Shown one piece after another: positions 6,506-11,260 of a stretch of DNA of 11,260 nt (position 1 is the stretch's first letter; every line of letters starts with the position of its first letter). Origin of the DNA: Thermomicrobiaceae bacterium (GTDB lineage Bacteria > Chloroflexota > Chloroflexia > Thermomicrobiales > Thermomicrobiaceae); contig JAICWZ010000019.1 of the NCBI GenBank assembly GCA_025966355.1, forward strand, positions 1-11,260, in the 5' to 3' direction. The translations under genes were made by a program, and so were the position numbers. The notes below the pieces were generated by a model that saw only the letters and a list, made by a program, of their open reading frames with translations, searched no databases and was not told where the DNA came from.

Positions 6506-7741
6506 GTGGCGGAGGAGCAGCGGTCAATTCCCAAAGAGGTGGACGCGGTCGTCGTCGGTGCCGGATTGGTCGGCTGTTCGATCGCCTATCAGCTGGCGAA
6601 ACGTGGCAAGCGGGTGGCGGTGTTCGACCTACGCGGCATCTGCTCGGGCGCCTCCGGGCGCAACGGCGGCATGACCGGATCAGGCTCGTCGATGCTCACC
6701 GAAACGGGTAAAGCGGTTTACGCCCTGACCACCGAGAACCTGCGCATGCTGCGCGATGAACTGCCGCGTGAGCTGGAAGACGATTTCATGCTGCGCCTTC
6801 CCGGCACGTTCGATATCGCCACCAATGAAGAACAGTTCGAGCATCTGGAATCGACGACGAAGGCGCAGCGCGAGCTGGGCGGTGATGTCGAGATGCTCGA
6901 TCTGAAGGCGCTCAAGTCGATGGTTCCGGTCGTCTCGGACAGGGTGCTCGGTGCCAAGTTCGCACGCGGCAGTGGACATCTCTGGCCGTTCAATCTGGTG
7001 CATGCGCTCGCCAACGGCGCGCGCCGCTTCGGTGCCGAGTTCCACCCCTGGACACCGGTCAACAAGATTTGTGTGGCGAACGGCATCGTAACCGGCGTCG
7101 AGACGTCGCGCGGCACGGTGCTGGCCGAGACGGTCGTGGTGGCGGCCAATTCCTGGACACCAACGCTGCTCGATGATCTGCCGGCCGGCGCGCTGGTGCC
7201 GGCACGCGGCCAGATTTTGGTGACCGAGGCGGTTGGTGACGTCATTCGCCATCCGTTCGGCACGAATTTCGATAAGGAATACGGGCGGCAGACGGCGACC
7301 GGTCAGATCCTCTGCGGCGGCTACCGGCGGCTCGATATCAATGAGGGCCTCGGTTCATATGCCGAACGCGTCAGCCCGCCGGTGCTCAAGGGGATCGGCG
7401 AGTGCATCGCGACGCTCTTCCCCCCACTCGGCTCGCTCAAGGTCGTGCGCTGCTGGGCGGGCATCATGGGCTTTACGGCGGATGGCCTGCCGTTGATTGG
7501 CCGGTACGGATCCGCGAAAGGGCTCTATGTCGCGGCCGGTTTCAATGGCGGCGGCTTCTCCTGGGGCGCGGCGACCGGCAAGGCGCTGGCGCAGATGATT
7601 CTGCACGGCCGAGCCGCCTTCGACCTCGAGCCGTTCGATCCGAATCGCTTCGCGAATGGCAACGTGTCGTGGGACAACCCGTTCACCGCCGGTGAGCAGA
7701 ACAATCCACGCAAGCAGACGGCGCAGAGCGGCAGCAACTAG
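6506..7741 (+). CDS. FAD-dependent oxidoreductase, DAO (glycine/sarcosine oxidase-like) family
   Basis: This 411-residue flavoprotein of the D-amino-acid oxidase/sarcosine oxidase fold would oxidise an amine or amino acid in the cytoplasm. Residues about 12-41 form the Rossmann dinucleotide site, with VDAVVVGAGLVG (GxGxxG at 18-23) and D41 at the end of strand 2 for the FAD ribose. SGASGRNGG (47-55) is the family flavin-contact loop. The C-terminal FAD block is GFTADGLPLIG (322-332) followed by GLYVAAGFNGGGFSWG (339-354) and ATGKALAQMI. The loop usually written GHxGHGF is GFNGGGF here, without the His found in many sarcosine/glycine oxidases, so substrate class is open. The start is GTG at 6506, supported by GGAGAGGAA upstream. 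ATG at 6383 would give 452 residues but crosses the repeat element and the candidate promoter. The gene is followed 22 nt later by the propeller gene, so the two are probably one operon. Confidence 0.92.
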   Translation: MAEEQRSIPKEVDAVVVGAGLVGCSIAYQLAKRGKRVAVFDLRGICSGASGRNGGMTGSGSSMLTETGKAVYALTTENLRMLRDELPRELEDDFMLRLPGTFDIATNEEQFEHLESTTKAQRELGGDVEMLDLKALKSMVPVVSDRVLGAKFARGSGHLWPFNLVHALANGARRFGAEFHPWTPVNKICVANGIVTGVETSRGTVLAETVVVAANSWTPTLLDDLPAGALVPARGQILVTEAVGDVIRHPFGTNFDKEYGRQTATGQILCGGYRRLDINEGLGSYAERVSPPVLKGIGECIATLFPPLGSLKVVRCWAGIMGFTADGLPLIGRYGSAKGLYVAAGFNGGGFSWGAATGKALAQMILHGRAAFDLEPFDPNRFANGNVSWDNPFTAGEQNNPRKQTAQSGSN

Positions 7742-7763
7742 CCAGGACGATTGAGAGGACACC

Positions 7764-8768
7764 ATGACAACCCTGGTCGCGGCGACTGGCAACGATGTGG
7801 TGCGGTTGACCGAGCGCAACGGTGCATGGTCGGTAATGCAACTGCTGGCCGATGTCGGCGTGCAGTGCGTGGCGGTCGATCCGCACGACCCACAACGACT
7901 CTATGCCGGGACGTTCGATCGTGGACTCTTCCGCAGCGCCGATGGTGGAGAGACGTGGGCGCCAGCGGGTGAGGGCATCCCGCACGCACGCGTGCTCTCG
8001 GTTGCGGTCAGTCCATCGGATCGGACGGGCGGTGTCGGCGCGATTTTCGCTGGGACGGAGCCGAGTTCGCTCTACCGGAGTCGCGACGGAGGTGAGACGT
8101 GGGAGGACATGCCGCAGCTGCGCGAAATTCCCAGCGCTCCCACCTGGTCGTTCCCGCCCCGCCCGTGGACCTCGCATGTCCGTTGGATATCCCCACATTG
8201 GGACGATCCGAATCTGATCTATGCCGGGATCGAGCTGGGCGGTGTGATGCGCAGCACGGATGGCGGCCGGACCTGGGAGGATCGCAAGCCCGGTTCCTAC
8301 CACGATTCGCATGCGGTGCTGACGCACCCGACAGCGTTTGAGCGCGTCTACGAGGCGGCCGGCGGCGGCGTTTCCGTGAGTGACGATTCCGGTGTGAACT
8401 GGCGGGAAGTCGACGATGGCATGGACCGGCATTACGTTTGGGGGCTGGCGGTCGATCCGGCCGACCCCGATCTCTGGTACGTCTCGGCGACGCATTCGGC
8501 GCGCTATGCGCACGGCGATCGCGAGAGCGCCGAGGCGTACATCTACCGGCGTCGCGGCTCCGAACCGTGGCAGGTGCTGCGTGGTGGGCTGCCCGATCCG
8601 CTGCCGGTCATGCCCTATGCGCTGCTTGTGCCGCGCGATCGACCAAACGAGCTGTTTGCCGGGCTCCGCGATGGGCAGATCTGGCATTCGAGCGATCAGG
8701 GCGAGCGTTGGCAACGACTCGACATCCAACTGAACGGGTTGCTGGCCCTGGTCGCGTTGCCGGGGTAA
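7764..8768 (+). CDS. BNR/Asp-box beta-propeller protein (sialidase/VPS10-like repeats), no signal peptide
   Basis: This 334-residue protein is built of beta-propeller blades marked by Asp boxes (S-x-D-x-G-x-T-W). Five are visible: SADGGETW (58-65), SRDGGETW (106-113), STDGGRTW (164-171), SDDSGVNW (206-213) and SSDQGERW (309-316). The intervening segments repeat a V.VDP.DP..LYAG pattern (36-49, 229-240 and similar), as in WD40/YVTN/BNR-like propellers. Sialidase or glycosidase activity should not be assumed: the arginine triad of sialidases is not recognisable and Asp boxes are only structural. There is no signal peptide or membrane segment (it opens MTTLVAATGNDVV), so it is likely cytosolic. 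The start is ATG at 7764 with GAGAGGA 4 nt upstream. It follows the FAD oxidoreductase stop by 22 nt, which suggests cotranscription and a shared pathway; binding partner or ligand is unknown. Confidence 0.9.
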   Translation: MTTLVAATGNDVVRLTERNGAWSVMQLLADVGVQCVAVDPHDPQRLYAGTFDRGLFRSADGGETWAPAGEGIPHARVLSVAVSPSDRTGGVGAIFAGTEPSSLYRSRDGGETWEDMPQLREIPSAPTWSFPPRPWTSHVRWISPHWDDPNLIYAGIELGGVMRSTDGGRTWEDRKPGSYHDSHAVLTHPTAFERVYEAAGGGVSVSDDSGVNWREVDDGMDRHYVWGLAVDPADPDLWYVSATHSARYAHGDRESAEAYIYRRRGSEPWQVLRGGLPDPLPVMPYALLVPRDRPNELFAGLRDGQIWHSSDQGERWQRLDIQLNGLLALVALPG

Positions 8769-8993
8769 TGAGCCGATTTCGCGGCCGAAACCTGGATTCA
8801 GTACCAAGGTCTGAATCGATTTCGAGCCGAATCGCTCGCTATCAGGACTTATCGCTCAGGAGCATTCGGTCGCGGTTCGCTATGCTAGTTCCGGGAAACT
8901 CTCGGACGGAGGGCGGGTCGTGTACCGGAACACGCATTCATCCGGCGGGTCGCACGCCGAACACGGTGCGGGCAGGTGAGCGAGGAAGCCGAA
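8769..8993. other. Intergenic region upstream of the CheA-like gene
   Basis: This 225-nt stretch between the propeller and CheA-like genes has no supported gene. Beyond the inverted repeat at 8774-8834 it contains TATGCT at 8881-8886, a possible -10 box about 110 nt before the CheA-like start, with no good -35 hexamer. Short repeats such as ATCGCTC occur twice at about 8831-8857. Confidence 0.4.
8774..8834 (+). repeat. Long imperfect inverted repeat downstream of the propeller gene
   Basis: The inner arms GATTCAG (8795-8801) and CTGAATC (8811-8817) pair perfectly around a 9-nt loop, TACCAAGGT. The outer parts also pair imperfectly: CGATT, CGGC and CGAAA on the left recur, in reverse complement, in the right arm ending at 8834. 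The whole is about 28 + 9 + 24 nt and begins 6 nt after the propeller stop codon. It could form a 3'-end hairpin of the operon; no T-run follows, so a plain intrinsic terminator is not shown. Confidence 0.5.
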
Positions 8994-11260
8994 ATGCTTT
9001 CGGCATCACAACAGAGCCGATCGTTAGCTCGCGCCGCTGAGGAACTTCAGCCGCACGTCGATCAGATCTGCGTCGACGCGATGGAGATGCAGCGCGAGAG
9101 CCCGGATCGCGACACCGTCGAGTCTATCCTCAGGACGCTGCGCATCGTGCGCGATAGCGCGGTCGCGGCCGGCGCGCATCCGATCGTCGAAGCCGCCGCG
9201 CTGGTCGAGGAAGCGGTCAATCTGGCGTTGACCGAAACGTCGGCACCGGCACCGTACCTCGGTCATTTCATTACCGCCGAAGCGGCCGATCTCGCGCGAG
9301 TCGTCCATGCCATCGCTGCTGATGAAGACCCCGCCCCGATCCTGCTACATGCGCGCTCCACGCTCAGCTCAATGCCGCGCCGGGGCACCGATTACCTCGT
9401 TGAAGTCGATCTGAATAACGCCGTCGAAGTCGCCCGTATCTTCGAAGCGATGGGCGACAGCGAGCCGAGCGACCTGCCGGTCTGCGACGACGTCGCGCAG
9501 CTGCCATTTGTCGAACCGCAGAGCGCCACCCAGCAGCTCGGGCGCGTGCGTGAATTGCGCCAGCTGCTCGCCTCGTACGTTGCCCAGGCGGAGAGCCTGG
9601 CGGCCGACCCTGATCGTGGTGAGACGATCGACGCGCTCCTGAATGGCGTCAAAGCGTTGCGCGCCTCGGCCTCGGCGGCCGGTGTGCGCTCGGTTGAGCG
9701 GCTCGCGGCCCGCCTTGCACCGCTTTACCAGGCAGTGCGCGCCTTGAACAGCTCGGTCGAAGCGGACGTCGTCGACGTCACGGTGGCCGGCGGACATGCA
9801 ATTGCCGCCGTGATCGACAGTGACGATCCAGCCTCCGCCGATTCCGAACGCATCGATCAATTGGCCGACGAAGTCGCGAGCATCCTGCGTCGCTACAACG
9901 TGCCGGCGAGCCAGTTCCAGACCGGCGTCCTCGGAACCGGCCGGATCGGCGGCCCGGCACCGGACAGCGTCGCGCGACCGGCAAATGTCTACGAGGCACT
10001 GCACGTCCTGGAACGGGCGCACGGTGGCGGACAATCGCGCAGCGGCCCGGGCCGAACACGTGGCGACCCGGATCGCTTCATCCGGGACGTGGCTGAGATC
10101 GCCGACCGGTTCCCCGGCGTGATCGATGGCCTGGAATCAGATCGTGCGTCGGTCAGCGGGCAGGCGGCGCTCTGGAATCTGCTGATCAAGCTGAAAGAGA
10201 CGTCGGCGCTGGCCGGCGCCTCGGTTTTCCTCGATCAATGCTGGCATCTGGAATCGGCGCTCAACAAGCTCAATGGCGCGCCACTGACCGATGAGGTCAT
10301 CGCCGGTGTGCAACGACTGGGTGCCGATCTGCACTGGCTCGTCTCGCAACTGCAACCGGAGTCGTTCCAGCCGGTGATCGGCACCGAGCTACCGGCCAAG
10401 ACGCGCGTTGACGCAGGCGCCTTTGAGCAGGTGACGCGTCTGGCCGACGAACTCGTGGTGCGTGCGGGCGGCGGTCCGCAGCGCTCGCGCCGGTTTGGAC
10501 AGACGGTGCAGGATATCGCCATCGCCGGTGACCGGCTCGGCGGCCTGCTCGACCGGCTGCGCACCGGCGACAACGTGCTCGCGGTGACGCGCGAACTGGC
10601 CGAAATCGTATCCGATCTCAGTATTTCGGCCGCCGACCTCGATCATATTCGCATCGAGACCGATGCGGCGGATCAGCGACTCGGGCAGGTTGTCAGCCGG
10701 CTCGCGGAGTGGAAGCGGAGCTTGCACTTAACGCCCGTTTCGGTGTTTGGACTGAATGCCGAGCGGGCCGTCCGTGGCCTGACGCAGCGTCAGGGCAAAG
10801 CGGCTGTCTTCGTGTTGGAGGGCGGCGACGAGCTGGTCGATGCGGCCTACGTTGAGCCGTTAAACACCGCCTTGCTGCACTTAATTCGCAATGCGGTCGA
10901 TCACGGGATCGAAGCGCCGTCGGTGCGGCAGGCCGCCGGCAAGCCACCGCGCGGCACGCTGCGCCTGAGCGCGCGGCGCGAGGGCGCCTGCGTCGTCCTC
11001 GAGATACGCGACGACGGCGCCGGCATTGACGAGCAACGTGTGCTCGACCAGGCGCAGGAGAGCGGCTATCCCCTGCCCGAGGAAGGGCTGACGCGCGATC
11101 GGGCGTTGCAGCTGCTCTTCCTGCCGGGGTTCAGCCTGCGTCCGGCCCAGAGCGGACCGCCGGCCAAAGGGCATGGACTCGATGTTGTCGGTCAGCTGGT
11201 TGCCGGCATGAAGGGAACCGTTTCGCTCGATTCCGAGGTCGGACAGAGCACGACGGTGAC
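8994..11260 (+). CDS. CheA-type histidine kinase with degenerate Hpt modules, 3' end cut by window edge
   Basis: This is a CheA/ChpA-like chemosensory kinase, open from ATG at 8994 through 755 codons to the right edge. The kinase core is clear: a dimerisation segment starting TRVDAGAFEQVTRLADELVV (470-489), the N box LLHLIRNAVDHGIE (627-640, N633), the G1 box RDDGAGID (672-679), an F-box-like LFLPGFS (708-714) and the G2 box KGHGLDVV (725-732). A CheW-like domain, and perhaps receiver domains, should follow outside the window. The N-terminal 460 residues contain three helical Hpt-like modules with spacing of HxLKGxAxxxG: LRIVRDSAVAAG (49-60), VKALRASASAAG (219-230) and LIKLKETSALAG (397-408). 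In each the phospho-accepting His is replaced (R50, K220, I398), so normal autophosphorylation is doubtful unless an Hpt lies elsewhere. GAGGAAG 5 nt upstream supports 8994; in-frame GTG at 8976 would add six residues. It could also be a pseudo-kinase scaffold. Confidence 0.88.
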   Translation, partial: MLSASQQSRSLARAAEELQPHVDQICVDAMEMQRESPDRDTVESILRTLRIVRDSAVAAGAHPIVEAAALVEEAVNLALTETSAPAPYLGHFITAEAADLARVVHAIAADEDPAPILLHARSTLSSMPRRGTDYLVEVDLNNAVEVARIFEAMGDSEPSDLPVCDDVAQLPFVEPQSATQQLGRVRELRQLLASYVAQAESLAADPDRGETIDALLNGVKALRASASAAGVRSVERLAARLAPLYQAVRALNSSVEADVVDVTVAGGHAIAAVIDSDDPASADSERIDQLADEVASILRRYNVPASQFQTGVLGTGRIGGPAPDSVARPANVYEALHVLERAHGGGQSRSGPGRTRGDPDRFIRDVAEIADRFPGVIDGLESDRASVSGQAALWNLLIKLKETSALAGASVFLDQCWHLESALNKLNGAPLTDEVIAGVQRLGADLHWLVSQLQPESFQPVIGTELPAKTRVDAGAFEQVTRLADELVVRAGGGPQRSRRFGQTVQDIAIAGDRLGGLLDRLRTGDNVLAVTRELAEIVSDLSISAADLDHIRIETDAADQRLGQVVSRLAEWKRSLHLTPVSVFGLNAERAVRGLTQRQGKAAVFVLEGGDELVDAAYVEPLNTALLHLIRNAVDHGIEAPSVRQAAGKPPRGTLRLSARREGACVVLEIRDDGAGIDEQRVLDQAQESGYPLPEEGLTRDRALQLLFLPGFSLRPAQSGPPAKGHGLDVVGQLVAGMKGTVSLDSEVGQSTTV

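Noticed and set aside
7683..8807. 374-codon minus-strand frame over the Asp-box propeller gene
   Set aside because: The plus-strand product has five Asp boxes and a good ribosome site, while the minus-strand product matches no family I recognise.
9369..10034. 221-codon minus-strand frame inside the CheA-like gene
   Set aside because: It is opposite a continuous frame with kinase motifs at its end and a start with a ribosome site; no domain is seen in the minus-strand product.
1..11260. Search for CRISPR arrays, tRNA/rRNA genes, transposases, toxin-antitoxin pairs and phage genes
   Set aside because: No regularly spaced direct repeats, no cloverleaf or rRNA-like segments, and no recombinase or phage protein motifs were seen on either strand.

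Overview
The window is GC-rich bacterial DNA with tightly packed genes, mostly GC-ending codons, and ribosome binding sites of the GGAG/GAGG type. No rRNA or tRNA gene, CRISPR array, transposase or phage gene is visible. The gene mix is a form II CoxL-type molybdenum hydroxylase, a DedA protein, Asp-box propellers, a J-protein and a multi-Hpt CheA. This would fit a Chloroflexota (Thermomicrobia-like) or similar high-GC heterotroph, but that is an inference from gene content and style; no marker gene is present.

Layout, left to right. (1) Positions 1-2287, minus strand: a molybdopterin-binding large subunit of the xanthine dehydrogenase/CO dehydrogenase family, cut by the left edge. It carries the form II signature AYRGAGR, not the AYxCSFR of proven CO dehydrogenases. 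(2) A 142-bp divergent intergenic region with a plausible promoter for that gene. (3) 2430-3422, plus: a DedA/VTT-family membrane protein with an extra C-terminal membrane region. (4) 3419-5215, minus: a fusion of an LpxL/HtrB/PatA-type acyltransferase to a PHP phosphoesterase, meeting the DedA gene tail to tail with overlapping stop codons. (5) About 5302-5520, minus: a small excisionase-type helix-turn-helix protein upstream of the fusion gene. (6) 5763-6245, plus, divergent: a J-domain protein with a C-terminal membrane anchor. (7) 6246-6505: a gene-free stretch with an unusual concentration of direct and inverted repeats. (8) 6506-7741 and 7764-8768, plus: a two-gene operon of an FAD-dependent amine/amino-acid oxidoreductase (DAO family) and a cytosolic five-Asp-box propeller. 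(9) 8769-8993: an intergenic region with a long imperfect inverted repeat just after the propeller gene. (10) 8994-11260, plus: a CheA-type histidine kinase cut by the right edge, whose three recognisable Hpt-like modules all appear to lack the phospho-accepting histidine.

Functionally, genes 3-4 share a membrane-lipid theme: a DedA family with known lipid-carrier transporters facing a lipid acyltransferase/phosphoesterase. The FAD oxidase and propeller are probably cotranscribed. The CheA-like gene begins a separate signalling unit whose partners lie beyond the window. The most unusual items are the acyltransferase-PHP fusion with its altered HX4D motif, the CheA with three degenerate Hpt modules, and the repeat-rich element at about 6254-6392. 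No single complete new system could be demonstrated from the sequence alone.
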